Shown piece after piece: positions 53,553 through 62,685 of a stretch of 64,000 bases of DNA. The notes under the pieces were generated by a model. That model was given only the letters and a program-made list of their open reading frames with translations. It made no database searches and was not told the DNA's origin. The stretch's first letter is position 1, and every line of letters starts with the position of its first letter. Source of the stretch: Alphaproteobacteria bacterium (GTDB lineage Bacteria > Pseudomonadota > Alphaproteobacteria > JANSWW01). Location of the stretch: positions 1 through 64,000 of the forward strand of contig JANSWW010000003.1 of the NCBI GenBank assembly GCA_024743275.1, given 5' to 3'. Made by a program: the position numbers and the translations under genes.

Positions 53553-54707
53553 TCACTCTTGTTCCGCCAGCCGATCGTAGAGCGCCAGGGTCTTTTCGAC
53601 GATCGCCGGCTCGGCGAAATGGTTTTCCACCCTGTCGCGTATGGCGACCGCGAACTGTCGCCTTCTCTCGGCGTTTTCGGCAAGGGCCAGGATGGCCCGG
53701 GCCAGCGCCTCCGGGTCATTGGGCGGAACCAGCACGCCGGACGTGTCGGGCGCGACCACCTCGCGGCAGCCGGGGACATCGGTGGCGATCACCGGCCGGC
53801 CGCAGGCCCCCGCCTCGAGAAGTGATTTCGGCACCCCTTCGCCGCCGCGCGACGGCAGGCAGGCGATATCCGCGCGCCGCCAAAGGATTCGTACATCCTC
53901 GATATGACCCATCCAGGTGATGCCGTCCTCGCTGTCCCATTCGGACAGGGTCCCGGTCGTGAGGCTGGCGGGGTTCTCGGGATCCGGACGGCCGGCGAGC
54001 AACAGGCGGAGGTCCGGGCGGTCGCGGCGGGCGATCCGGAAGGCGGCAACGAGATCCTCCACACCCTTTTGCTTCAACATGCGTCCGGCATAGCCGAGTG
54101 TGAGGCCGGGGCCGTCGGGCTCCAGCAATGGCTGGTAACGGACGGTGTCGACGCCCGATCCGCGGATCATGTCGGTCTGGCCCGGCTCCGCCAACCCCTG
54201 GGAGAGCGCGAAGGAGAGGTCGTCGCTGTTTTGCAGGAGCAGAATGCTGTTCCGTCGTTTTGTCAGCAACGGCAACACCCTCATCAGGCGCGAGCGTGCC
54301 GTCTCGTGCCCGGCGCCCGACCCGCCGAGCGCGAAACCGAAGCCGGTGATGGCGTTCACCACCCGCTTGACCCCGGCGAGCCGGGCCGCCGCGGCGCCGA
54401 CGAGAACCGGCTTGAGCGAAACATGATGGACCAGATCCGGCTTCTCCCGCCGATAGATGCGGGTCAGCGCGAGGATGTCCAGGGCCAGGCTCAGCATGGA
54501 GGTGTTCGACCGCCGCCAGGGCAGCGGGATCACGTCGAAACCTTCGGCCGCGAGAATGTCACCATGCTCCCGCACCCGTGTCGCCACGATAACCCGCCAC
54601 CCGGCATCCCGGGCAGCGCGGGCGATCGGCAACCGATGCGAGGCGAAGTACCAATCCTCCGTCACGAGATAGAGGATTTTGCGGGAAGCCGGGGGCGGGT
54701 GGATCAT
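53553..54707 (-). CDS. Glycosyltransferase family 4
   Basis: 384 residues with the GT-B fold: N-terminal DWYFASHRLPIARAARDAGWRVIVATRV, central GYAGRMLKQKGVEDLVAAFRIA and C-terminal CLPSRGGEGVPKSLLEAGACGRPVIATDVPGCREVV with the expected Glu and Gly motifs. It resembles sugar transferases for O-antigen repeats that act on an undecaprenyl-linked acceptor at the inner membrane. The ATG lies in the first unit of the 17-bp repeat. Confidence 0.9.
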   Translation of the reverse strand: MIHPPPASRKILYLVTEDWYFASHRLPIARAARDAGWRVIVATRVREHGDILAAEGFDVIPLPWRRSNTSMLSLALDILALTRIYRREKPDLVHHVSLKPVLVGAAAARLAGVKRVVNAITGFGFALGGSGAGHETARSRLMRVLPLLTKRRNSILLLQNSDDLSFALSQGLAEPGQTDMIRGSGVDTVRYQPLLEPDGPGLTLGYAGRMLKQKGVEDLVAAFRIARRDRPDLRLLLAGRPDPENPASLTTGTLSEWDSEDGITWMGHIEDVRILWRRADIACLPSRGGEGVPKSLLEAGACGRPVIATDVPGCREVVAPDTSGVLVPPNDPEALARAILALAENAERRRQFAVAIRDRVENHFAEPAIVEKTLALYDRLAEQE

Positions 54708-54772
54708 GGAATGGGACGGGTCATGGAGTGGTAAGGGTCATGGAGTAAGAGGGGGCATGGAGCGGGACGGGA
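54705..54772. repeat. 17-bp tandem repeat at divergent promoter
   Basis: Four imperfect units begin at 54705, 54722, 54739 and 54756, each opening with CATGGA followed by a purine-rich GGG-containing stretch. On the minus strand each unit ends in CCATG, and the first supplies the start codon of the GT4 gene at 54707. As 17 is not a multiple of three, the added ATGs fall in different frames. Copy number could vary by slippage. Confidence 0.75.
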
Positions 54773-54944
54773 AACCGGGGCGGTGGGGGTTGTCTGCTGT
54801 CGCGCTTGGCTTACGGGAACATCGAAAGGGCCGCAACCGCGATCCGCGCCAGGCCGACCCATGTTCGGGCGGTCGACGGCCGTTCTTGACGGCTTCCCGG
54901 CGGCCGGTGTCTATGGGGCATCGTCCGCAGCGCCAAGGCCGACC

Positions 54945-56180
54945 GTGACCTCGCTCCCCTTTCTCAAAAAGCCCGTTATCAAGGGGGTTGTCTCCCATCC
55001 GTCCGGCCATCTCCTGGCCCTGTGGTTCGTGGCGCTGGGCTGTGTCGCCATGTGGAGTCCGCGCACCACGGTCGCGATGCTGATCATCGCGGCGGTGTTT
55101 CTGCTGCTTTTCCGCGCCCTCAAACGCCCCGTCGAAACCCGCATCTCCGTTGGCAGCACGGCGCTTTTCGGTTTTTCCGTCTTGTTGATCTGTGTCGGCG
55201 CGTTCTGGTCGGTGGCGGATAGCGCCTATTTCCAGGCGGCGCAGCTCCTCGGGCTCGCGGTTCCGTCGGTGGTGATTCTGCTGGTGCTCCATGCGTTGCC
55301 GAAGGGCGATCTGCTGTGGGCACGGCATGGACTGATCGCCGGTGGGATCGCCTTTACGGTGCTGATGCTGTTCGAGCTTCTGACCGATCAGGCGGCCTAC
55401 CGCGCGATTCGGGGGATTGGCCCGGGGGAGATGCTCGACCCCAATGCCCTCAACCGTCCGGAGGTGTTGGCCGCCCTCTTCATCTGGCCGGTGGCCGGCG
55501 CGCTCTGGCAGATTGGATGGCGCAAGGCGGCGGTCGTCCTCCCCTTGGCCTACACCGCCATCACCTTCACCTTGACCAGTCAGTCCACCGTCCTCGGCAT
55601 GATCGCGGGGCTCGTGGTTTTCGTCGCCGCCGTGGTCGGCTGGCGCGTTGTGCGCTGGGTGCTCGTGGTCGGCATCGCCGCCGCCTTCCTGTTGGCCGTG
55701 CCCGCCGCCCATTGGATGGCCGAGGGCGGCCTGAACGAGGTCGGCTGGCTACCGTTTTCCGCCAAGCATCGCGTGCTGATCTGGGACTATGTCGCCACCC
55801 TGGTGGCCGACCATCCCTATTTCGGGTGGGGCCTCGACGCCTCGCGGGTCCTGAACGACCTCGGGGGGCGTCTCGAGGACCGGCCGTCGGTGGAGTTGCT
55901 GCCGCTGCATCCCCACAACGCCATGCTGCAGGTGTGGCTGGAACTGGGCGTCTACGGGATCCTGGTCAGCCTGACCTTCGTTCTGGGGCTGGTCGGGCAG
56001 ATCGACCGGGTGCCGCGGGATGTCCGTCCCTTCGCGGCCGGCCTGTTCGCCTGCGCCCTGGGCATCGCGTCGGTGGCCTATGGCGTGTGGCAGACCTGGT
56101 GGTTGGCGGGCGGACTGACGGCGGTCGCCGGGATGGTGGTCGTCGCCCAGATGGCCCGGGCCGAGCGGTCTCAACTTTAG
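54945..56180 (+). CDS. O-antigen ligase/polymerase-like membrane protein
   Basis: 411 residues from the chosen GTG at 54945, which gives a sensible N-terminus (TSLPFLKKPVIKG). About ten to twelve membrane spans are seen, with a large periplasmic loop and the WaaL/Wzy-type pattern (HRVLIWDYVATLVADHPYFGWG, then LPLHPHNAMLQVWLELGVYG). It probably ligates or polymerises O-antigen. An ATG at 54861 is an alternative start. It is divergent from the GT4 gene. Confidence 0.8.
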   Translation: MTSLPFLKKPVIKGVVSHPSGHLLALWFVALGCVAMWSPRTTVAMLIIAAVFLLLFRALKRPVETRISVGSTALFGFSVLLICVGAFWSVADSAYFQAAQLLGLAVPSVVILLVLHALPKGDLLWARHGLIAGGIAFTVLMLFELLTDQAAYRAIRGIGPGEMLDPNALNRPEVLAALFIWPVAGALWQIGWRKAAVVLPLAYTAITFTLTSQSTVLGMIAGLVVFVAAVVGWRVVRWVLVVGIAAAFLLAVPAAHWMAEGGLNEVGWLPFSAKHRVLIWDYVATLVADHPYFGWGLDASRVLNDLGGRLEDRPSVELLPLHPHNAMLQVWLELGVYGILVSLTFVLGLVGQIDRVPRDVRPFAAGLFACALGIASVAYGVWQTWWLAGGLTAVAGMVVVAQMARAERSQL

Positions 56181-57160
56181 AGGCGCCGTAAGACCTCGGC
56201 GGCCACCTCCTCGAAGTCGATGCGGCCCATGCCGCGTTCGATGTCGAAACGGCCCTCCGTCGGGGTGATTGCCGTGATCCGGGCCGGGCCGGGCATCGGC
56301 GGGCGGGCCCCGAACACGCCGATGGCGGGAATCCCCACGGCGGCGGCGAGATTGAGCGCGCCGGTGTCGTTGCCGACCAAAAGGGTGCAGCGCTCCAACA
56401 GCGCCATGGTCTGGTCGATGGGCAGGTGCCAGGCGGTGGCGGCGCGGGGACGGCCGATGTGGCTCGCCAGCCCGTCGCTGAACTCCGCCTCCGCCGGGCC
56501 GGCCACCAGGAAGACGGTCGCGGACTCGGGCAGGCGTTCGGCGAGACGGGCGAAGTTGTGCTCCCCCCACTGCTTATAGTCTTCCGACGTGCCCACCGCG
56601 AAGGCGATCCACGGACCCGCCCGGTCGCCATAATCCGCTTCGATGCTCTCCCGCGCCGCGGCCGGGGCGACCAGCCCGGGGGCGATATCCGCGACCGGCT
56701 TGCCGAGGGCCGCGAGAAAGTCGTTGGCGAGCTCGATCGGGTGTCGACCCCTGATCGGCGGTTCCAGGCTTGGGCCGGCATTGCTCGCGAGCTTCTGCAG
56801 CCCTTCCCCATAGCTCAGGACCCGAGGAATGCCGGCGAGCCGGCAGGACAGCACATAGCGGGTCGAGTGATGCAGAACGATGGCCGTCTCGAATTGGTGG
56901 GGCCGCAGATCCCGGGCGAGGCGCACGATCCCCATCACCCCGTCATGGCGTAGGGTCCGGTGGCCGCCCTGCCCGCGTTCGAGGTTGATATGGCCGGCGA
57001 ACCAGTCCATGCCGCCCAGCAACCGGTGGGACTGCGACCGGGCCTTTGCGACCATGGTAAGCGGCCCGAAAAGCTCCGCGAGGGCTGCCAGATGGGGCAC
57101 ATGCCAAACCATGTCGCCGATTCCGGGCAGGGGCTGGATGATAACCGTCCCCCCGGTCAT
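56177..57160 (-). CDS. Glycosyltransferase family 9 (heptosyltransferase-like)
   Basis: 327 residues. IIQPLPGIGDMVWHVPHLAAL (N-terminal nucleotide region) and the C-terminal LLVGNDTGALNLAAAVGIPAIGVFGARPP are typical GT9 features, as in the WaaC/WaaF transferases that add heptose to the lipopolysaccharide core. The sugar is inferred from family only. The ATG at 57160 matches the family start; it overlaps the convergent O-antigen gene by 4 bases. Confidence 0.9.
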   Translation of the reverse strand: MTGGTVIIQPLPGIGDMVWHVPHLAALAELFGPLTMVAKARSQSHRLLGGMDWFAGHINLERGQGGHRTLRHDGVMGIVRLARDLRPHQFETAIVLHHSTRYVLSCRLAGIPRVLSYGEGLQKLASNAGPSLEPPIRGRHPIELANDFLAALGKPVADIAPGLVAPAAARESIEADYGDRAGPWIAFAVGTSEDYKQWGEHNFARLAERLPESATVFLVAGPAEAEFSDGLASHIGRPRAATAWHLPIDQTMALLERCTLLVGNDTGALNLAAAVGIPAIGVFGARPPMPGPARITAITPTEGRFDIERGMGRIDFEEVAAEVLRRL

Positions 57161-57299
57161 GACGGGACGTCCGTCATGGCGGCCGGTGACGGCGTCGGCC
57201 TGGCGGTGTGGGGGGATGTGAGGCGCGGAATAAACAAAGCCGAGGATGTCCGGGGATAGCAACGGAGCCTAAGACGGTGGTAAGCCCTGGCCCTGACGA

Positions 57300-58322
57300 A
57301 TGCAATCTCTTGGACCGGACCCGGTGGACGAAGCCCCACGCCCAGATAAACATCGAGAGAATTCCCATGCTTCCCGTGGACGCGATGCCGTGGCCCGCCC
57401 GCCCGATGTCGCGGTCCTGCTATCGACCCGCGATGCCGGTGATCACCTGGAACGACAACTCGACAGCCTCGCCCGCCAGCGGGATGTGAAAGTCCGCCTG
57501 GTGACCCGGGACGACGGTTCCCGCGACGGCACCCGGGATACCCTCGCGTCCTGGGGCGAAAGGCTGGACATCGCCCTTCGGGAAGCGAGTCCGCCGGACC
57601 GGCCGATGGGCATCGCGGAGAGCTATCTGACGCTGCTGGACGACGACGACGCGGCGGCCGCCGACTACACGGCCTTCGCCGATCAGGACGACGTCTGGAA
57701 GTCCGACAAGCTGGCGCGCGCGGTCGCGCGGCTGGGCCTCGAGGATCCGTCCGTTCCGGCGCTCTATTGCAGTCGGCTCGAGATCGTCGACGATGGGCTG
57801 AAGGCGATGGGGCTGAGCCCGGTGCTCTCGCGCCCGCCGGCCTTCGCCAATGCCCTGGTCGAGAATGTCGCCACCGGATGTACCATCGTGATGAACCGGG
57901 CGGCGCGGGATCTGGTCGCCGGCCGACCCCGGAGCGGCGCGCTGATTCACGATTGGTGGTGCTACCTTGCGGTCTCGGCCTTCGGCACGGTCATCTGGGA
58001 TCCGGAGCCCACGGTGCTGTACCGGCAGCATGGGGGCAACGCGGTCGGCGCCAGCGCCGGGCCGGCGGGCCGCCTCTGGCGCAAGGTCCGCAACCAGCTT
58101 TCCGGCGGCTCGGGGGACCGTCTGTTGCGCCAGGCCCGGGCCTTCCGGGCGGCCTATGGGGATGATCTGCCCGACACTCGGCGCGATCTGCTCGACCGGA
58201 CCCTCGCGGCGCGCGAGTCGGTCGCCGGGCGTCTCGGCCTTGCCTTCGCGCGGGAGCCCTGGCGGCAATCGCCCCTGGACGATCTAGCCTACCGCCTGCT
58301 CCTGGTCCTGGGGCGGCTGTAG
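57300..58322 (+). CDS. Glycosyltransferase family 2
   Basis: 340 residues. A GT-A fold starts near residue 36 (VAVLLSTRDAGDHLERQLDSL, then LVTRDDGSRDGTRDTL) and the DXD-like site is FADQDDVW (about 126-133). It resembles rhamnosyltransferases for lipopolysaccharide or surface glycans. The first about 30 residues are unusual and a GTG at 57390 is a possible start. Its 3' end overlaps the convergent GT9 gene by 39 bases. Confidence 0.82.
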   Translation: MQSLGPDPVDEAPRPDKHRENSHASRGRDAVARPPDVAVLLSTRDAGDHLERQLDSLARQRDVKVRLVTRDDGSRDGTRDTLASWGERLDIALREASPPDRPMGIAESYLTLLDDDDAAAADYTAFADQDDVWKSDKLARAVARLGLEDPSVPALYCSRLEIVDDGLKAMGLSPVLSRPPAFANALVENVATGCTIVMNRAARDLVAGRPRSGALIHDWWCYLAVSAFGTVIWDPEPTVLYRQHGGNAVGASAGPAGRLWRKVRNQLSGGSGDRLLRQARAFRAAYGDDLPDTRRDLLDRTLAARESVAGRLGLAFAREPWRQSPLDDLAYRLLLVLGRL

Positions 58323-59237
58323 GGCGGCGAGCGCGTCGGCGACCCGGCGCGGCGTCAGCGTGGCGAGATCGGCTTCCTGAAGGATGGTGACCGCCGGTCC
58401 GCGCTGCGCGGTCTGGCTCGGCCGGGTGGTGCCGGAATAGAGCACCACCGAGGGGCAGCCCTTCGCGGCGATCAAATGCATCGGCCCCGTGTCGTTGCCG
58501 ACGGCGCCGGTGGCCTGCTCGGCGAGGCCGCCGATTTCGAAGATCGAGGTCCGTCCCGTGAGGTCGAGGCTTCCGGGCGCGGCATCGGCGACGGCGGCGG
58601 TGGCCTCGGCTTCCGCCTCGGTTCCGAGCAGCACCGGCGTGAGCCCCCGATCGATCAGCATCCGGCCAAGGGCGGCGTAGGAGGCGGCCGGCCAGCGTTT
58701 TTCCGGATGCTGGGGCGAACTGCCGGGGACGAGCATGACAAATCGCCGGGGGAGGTCGAAAGACCCGGTCTCCGCGGTGATGAAGCCGGGGTCCGGTGCC
58801 GGGACCGGGGCGATCCCCATATGGCGGAGCTGGGCTTCGTACCGGTCGGTACCATGGGTCCGGTTGCGCGCAGGGTTGGGGTCCGGATCGCTGCAGCCGA
58901 AGGCGGTACCGCTCCATTGCGGCGGAAAGGGGCGGAGGCCCTGATGGTAGAGGTTTGTCCGGTCGTTGGTCTGCAGATCGTAGACGAGATCGAAGCGACC
59001 CCGGCGGAGCCGCAGGATCGTCGACAGATTGGACCCGCCGTCCCGTTTCCGCCGATCCGCCCAGACCTCGTCGAAACATCCGCTGGCCTCGGCCAGAGCC
59101 ACGAGGCCCGGGATGGTGAGAAGGGTGACCCTGTCATCGGCGTGATGGCGCCGGATCGCGGCGAAGGCCCCCAGCGCCATGATGAAATCTCCGAAGGCAC
59201 CCAGCTTGATGACGAGTATGTTGCGGCGGGTTGTCAT
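58284..59237 (-). CDS. Glycosyltransferase family 9
   Basis: 317 residues. ILVIKLGAFGDFIMALGAFAAIRRHH at the N-terminus and VGNDTGPMHLIAAKGCPSVVLYSGTT (about 238-263) are the GT9/heptosyltransferase landmarks, with the acceptor-site FVMLVPGSSPQHPEKRWP. It is a second paralog beside the one at 56177-57160, so the core or outer-core assembly is likely encoded here. Confidence 0.92.
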   Translation of the reverse strand: MTTRRNILVIKLGAFGDFIMALGAFAAIRRHHADDRVTLLTIPGLVALAEASGCFDEVWADRRKRDGGSNLSTILRLRRGRFDLVYDLQTNDRTNLYHQGLRPFPPQWSGTAFGCSDPDPNPARNRTHGTDRYEAQLRHMGIAPVPAPDPGFITAETGSFDLPRRFVMLVPGSSPQHPEKRWPAASYAALGRMLIDRGLTPVLLGTEAEAEATAAVADAAPGSLDLTGRTSIFEIGGLAEQATGAVGNDTGPMHLIAAKGCPSVVLYSGTTRPSQTAQRGPAVTILQEADLATLTPRRVADALAALQPPQDQEQAVG

Positions 59238-59302
59238 GGCGTCTTTATGGGGGTCTCGAAAAGACGCCGCAAGCGGTGAAAACGGTCTCGTTGCCGGGAC
59301 CG

Positions 59303-60217
59303 TCAGCGGGAAATCCGATAAATCGCACCGTCCGACAGCCCGACCAGGAAGGCGAGCCCCGGGCCGCTCCCCTCCGTCAAGATGGCGGTCTCGACCCGGG
59401 CCGGCAGCTTGATCGCCGCGAATTCGGTGAGCGCGCCGTCGACGAAGCCGACGAGCCTGAGATCGCGCCGGTCGGCGGACGGGACGGCCAGGTCCGCGTT
59501 GCCGTCCCCATTGATGTCCGCGACCGCGGAGAGCCGCTGTTCCCGCGCCCCGATGGCATGATTGGAAAAGCCGTACAGGCTACCCACGCGACTGAGCTGG
59601 CCGTCCTGGAAGCGGTAGACATAGAGCGTTCCCCCGATATGCGGGGTTTTGACATAGGCGATCTGCCGGTCGCCGGCCCCGAGGAAATCGTCGATACCGG
59701 CGATGTTGAGCCAGCGGTTGGCCCGACCGATCGACCCCGCCACGGCCCTTTCGACGAGCGTGTCCCCGTCCACCCCGTAGACCGCGAGGGCGCCGCCCTC
59801 GACCAGTGATGCCCGAATGGCGATCACCTCGACCCGGCCGTCGCCGTCGAGATCGGCGAGCCGGGGGGTGCGATCCTCGAACACATGGAGATCGTCCAGG
59901 ACATGGCGCAGAACCCGGCCGTCGGCGGTTTCGACCGCCAGCACGCCGGCTTCGATCCCATCGCCGAGGATGGCGTGACGATAGCGGTTCGTCGGGGCTT
60001 CATACCAGGCTGCCCGGATGTCGCCACCGGCGTGTCGCGCGATGGATCCGTCCGGCAGACCGTTGGGGGCCGGGGCCCCGGTCTCCGCGAAGGCCACCCT
60101 GTCGAAGGCGCCCGGATCGAGACGATCGACCCGCCACTCCCCGGCCGTCGCGGACACCGAGAGCGCCGCCGACGCGACGATGGAACAGAGGTTTGCGGTC
60201 AGGAAACGGGCGCGCAT
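59303..60217 (-). CDS. Exported FG-GAP/VCBS-repeat protein
   Basis: 304 residues with an N-terminal signal peptide (about 1-25, ending ATAG). Repeats with a calcium-type DxDGDG motif are visible: LADLDGDGRVEVIA (about 118-131) and VADINGDGNADLAVP (about 236-250). These form beta-propeller blades seen in adhesins and cell-surface proteins. Binding partner unknown; it lies beside the polysaccharide genes. Confidence 0.85.
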   Translation of the reverse strand: MRARFLTANLCSIVASAALSVSATAGEWRVDRLDPGAFDRVAFAETGAPAPNGLPDGSIARHAGGDIRAAWYEAPTNRYRHAILGDGIEAGVLAVETADGRVLRHVLDDLHVFEDRTPRLADLDGDGRVEVIAIRASLVEGGALAVYGVDGDTLVERAVAGSIGRANRWLNIAGIDDFLGAGDRQIAYVKTPHIGGTLYVYRFQDGQLSRVGSLYGFSNHAIGAREQRLSAVADINGDGNADLAVPSADRRDLRLVGFVDGALTEFAAIKLPARVETAILTEGSGPGLAFLVGLSDGAIYRISR

Positions 60218-60320
60218 TCTTCCCTCAAGGCGGTGATGGGACGGCCGATCTTAGGCTCCGGACCCTAAGAGCGTCGCGAAGGCAAGAAAGACAAAAGGCA
60301 TCACGAACCAGTGGGCACAA

Positions 60321-60347
60321 AAAAGGGCGGCACTGGGCCGCCCTTTT
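60321..60347 (-). terminator. Terminator of the cold-shock gene
   Basis: AAAAGGGCGGC (60321-60331) pairs with GCCGCCCTTTT (60337-60347), a GC-rich 11-base stem with a 5-base loop. Read leftward it ends in six T residues, a standard Rho-independent terminator 19 bases after the cold-shock stop. Confidence 0.85.
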
Positions 60348-60365
60348 CGTCGATGTCCGAGCTGA

Positions 60366-60575
60366 TCAGCCGGCCAGCGAAAGATTCTCGGCGGACGTTT
60401 TGCCGCCCTGGCCCGGAACCAGGTCGAAGGAGACCTTCTGACCTTCCTGCAGGTCCGCAAGACCGGATTTCTGGACCGCGCTGATGTGCACGAACGCGTC
60501 CTTGGAGCCGTCATCCGGCTGAATGAACCCGTAGCCTTTGGTGGTGTTGAACCATTTGACCGTACCTGTAGCCAT
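60366..60575 (-). CDS. Cold-shock protein (CspA family)
   Basis: 69 residues, one cold-shock domain. The RNP1 and RNP2 motifs are KGYGFIQPD and DAFVHISAVQ, and the N-terminus TGTVKWFNTTKGYG is standard. It binds single-stranded RNA and melts secondary structure. AAAGGA lies 7 bases before the ATG. The sequence upstream (about 60580-60730) is partly AT-rich and may hold a regulated leader. Confidence 0.95.
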   Translation of the reverse strand: MATGTVKWFNTTKGYGFIQPDDGSKDAFVHISAVQKSGLADLQEGQKVSFDLVPGQGGKTSAENLSLAG

Positions 60576-60871
60576 TTTCTTGTCCTTTCACGACAAAGAT
60601 CGCCGACGCGGGATGCGGCGGCGTAAACCGTTCAAATTGTCGATGAAGAACCCAAATAGCCGGTTGGGCGGTAGAGTAGTCGTTCATAACAATATCACGT
60701 GCCGATATATTTGCTCCTTTCCTGGGAAATTTCAAGGGTTTTTGGGAGGGCGGTTAGGAGTTTCGTCGGCGCGCGCGTTTCGATGCCGTTTTCCTTTGCC
60801 TGACCCCGCCGCCCCACTCAGGCTGAGGCGATCCGAGTTGCGGCGTCGAGGCCGGTCTTTGCGAGGGAAAG

Positions 60872-61624
60872 ATGATGATCGAACCGATTTTGTTCGTGGC
60901 GACGGTGGTCCGTACCCAGTTCCGGGGAGCGGGGCTCACCAATGCGACCGGCTTTTTTTTCGAAAGGGGCGGGCGGTTGTTCCTGGTCAGCAGCCGACAT
61001 GTCTTCTTCGACGCGGCCGCGGATCACCAGCCGGATGCCGTGACGATCGATCTGCACGTCGATCCGCGGAACGCAACCCGTACGGTCGGGTTCACGATTC
61101 CGCTTTATCGCGACGGCAAAGCGGTCTGGCGCCAAGGCGAGGATTCGGGGGGTGAGATCGATGTCGCCGTTATCGAACTGGACCGCTCCGCGCTGCCGGA
61201 CCCAGTCGTTTTGCGCGCCCTCCGCCCGGCGGATCTTGCCGGGGACGACGAGGCACCGGAGGTCGGGACGCCTTTGCTGATCCCAGGGTTTCCCCTCGGC
61301 TTCCACGACCAGCTGCATCACCTGCCGGTCGTCCGCCATGCGATCATCGCGTCCTCCTTCGGAATGCGATTTGGGGGGGAAGGCTATTTCCTGACCGATG
61401 CGCGCACCCATCGCGGCAGCAGCGGGGCACCTGTCGTGATGCGGCTTCCCCAGAACGAGCGGGGCGGCGAGGATGGGGCGGAGACGGAGACCGGGTTCAA
61501 ACTGCTCGGTATACACTCCGCCCGGTTCGATGTCGGCAGCCGGGAGATCGGTGTCGACGAGGCCCTGGGCCTCAATTGCGCCTGGTACGCCGACATCCTC
61601 ATGGTGCTGACCGAACAGGGGTAG
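60872..61624 (+). CDS. Trypsin-like serine peptidase
   Basis: 250 residues, chymotrypsin-like fold. The catalytic triad fits His43 (VSSRHVF), Asp97 (GGEIDVAVIELD) and Ser184 (HRGSSGAPV). There is no signal peptide or PDZ domain, so it is probably cytosolic and not a DegP-type protease. The substrate is unknown. It is a solitary gene facing tRNA-Arg. Confidence 0.82.
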   Translation: MMIEPILFVATVVRTQFRGAGLTNATGFFFERGGRLFLVSSRHVFFDAAADHQPDAVTIDLHVDPRNATRTVGFTIPLYRDGKAVWRQGEDSGGEIDVAVIELDRSALPDPVVLRALRPADLAGDDEAPEVGTPLLIPGFPLGFHDQLHHLPVVRHAIIASSFGMRFGGEGYFLTDARTHRGSSGAPVVMRLPQNERGGEDGAETETGFKLLGIHSARFDVGSREIGVDEALGLNCAWYADILMVLTEQG

Positions 61625-61653
61625 GGGGCTCGGCCATAGAGCTCTGGAAAGAT

Positions 61654-61730
61654 TGGTGTCCCCGGCAGGATTCGAACCTGCGGCCCTCAGATTAGGAATC
61701 TGATGCTCTATCCTGCTGAGCTACGGGGAC
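61654..61730 (-). tRNA. tRNA-Arg (anticodon CCT)
   Basis: 77 bases with all four arms: acceptor GTCCCCG / CGGGGAC, D arm GCTC / GAGC, anticodon stem TCAGA / TCTGA with loop TTCCTAA, T arm GCAGG / CCTGC with TTCGAAT. Discriminator A and an encoded CCA follow. The anticodon CCT reads AGG. Its 3' end faces the protease gene. Confidence 0.96.
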
Positions 61731-62227
61731 TGTTTCGCCGCCGATCAAAGAGCGGTCACCTTATATGCCAGATCGGAATATGTGCCATATCGGAGCGTCT
61801 AACCGCGCCACTTTCGTCACTCTCGACACCTAGTCTTCTACACAGATTTCCGCTCCCGGGCAATCGAGGCCAAGAGAAGGCTAGCCGCCGCACAGTTTCA
61901 GGTGGGCGCCCCTCGATACCATTCCCTGCCGGTTCCAAGGGACCGATCCCAAGGACCGGCCGGCGGGCGAGGGCAAAAAGACGTCCCGCGGATGGGGTTT
62001 CCACCCGCGTAGAGTAATCGGTCGGTAAACTCGCCGCAAAAGGCGGCTCCTCAATTTGGAAAATTCTCACGATTGGCAAAGGTCGTCCGGTAATTTTGGT
62101 TTCGGTTCTGCAAGTCATTTCTAATTTTTTGATTTCTGGGATTACCGATTGCTAATTTTCGGTCTAAACTACCGTTTTGGAATTCTCGGGGCTAAGTAGC
62201 GCCCGGGCTGGTAAAGCGGGGGGCGCG
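61731..62227. other. AT-rich gap upstream of tRNA-Arg
   Basis: About 500 bases without a supported gene. The part 62030-62200 is distinctly AT-rich relative to the neighbouring genes. It should contain the tRNA-Arg promoter near 61731-61790 (a leftward AT-containing stretch) and the promoter of the gene at 62228. I see no IS or integrase remnant. Confidence 0.5.
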
Positions 62228-62596
62228 ATGGCCGATCGCATCGACGAAGAGGAAGCGCGGGAGCACGAAATCGCTCGTCTCTCCCTGACGATTCTTGCCG
62301 AGTCGGTCTCGAAAAGCCTCGGCATGCACCCTGTCATCGGATCGATCCGAATGGCGGCGCATACCGGCAAGGAGAAGGACTTCCAGGACGCGACAGACGA
62401 GTTCAACGCGCTGCCGTCCGACGAGCGGCGGTCCGTGGCCGCCGAGGCGGAATCCGTCGCCAAGGAACATGTGGAGGTGGAAGTCTCGGAACCCGAAGAG
62501 GTTGGGGACGAGTTCTTCGATTTCTTCGACGAGCTCGAGCGCGACTTCGAGGAGACCCATCAGGTCCTCGACGGGCAAGTCGCGAAAAAGGCCTGA
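62228..62596 (+). CDS. Acidic hypothetical protein
   Basis: 122 residues, strongly acidic, mostly helical (RIDEEEAREHEIARLSLTILAESVSKSLGMHP; then VEVEVSEPEEVGDEFFDFFDELERDFEETHQVLDG). No family is recognised. The ATG at 62228 has GGGGG upstream; an ATG at 62177 would add 17 residues. It may form a small operon with the gene at 62686. Confidence 0.65.
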   Translation: MADRIDEEEAREHEIARLSLTILAESVSKSLGMHPVIGSIRMAAHTGKEKDFQDATDEFNALPSDERRSVAAEAESVAKEHVEVEVSEPEEVGDEFFDFFDELERDFEETHQVLDGQVAKKA

Positions 62597-62648
62597 GGCG
62601 CCCCGCTTCCTTCTCGATTAACCACATTGGCGCGGAACTTGCTTCGAC

Positions 62649-62678
62649 CCTCTCCATCGATCGTGAAGAATGGAGAGG
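62649..62678 (+). promoter_or_regulatory. Hairpin covering the ribosome site of the next gene
   Basis: CCTCTCCAT (62649-62657) pairs perfectly with ATGGAGAGG (62670-62678), loop 12 bases. The second arm contains GGAGAGG, which lies 7 bases before the ATG at 62686 and is the obvious ribosome binding site. Folding would hide it, so translation may be regulated by temperature or a ligand. This is a structure read from sequence only. Confidence 0.5.
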
Positions 62679-62685
62679 CAATCCC

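Noticed and set aside
61654..62227. Genomic island attached at tRNA-Arg
   Set aside because: No integrase or repeat of the tRNA 3' end was seen near it; the AT-rich DNA lies on the 5' side of the tRNA gene.
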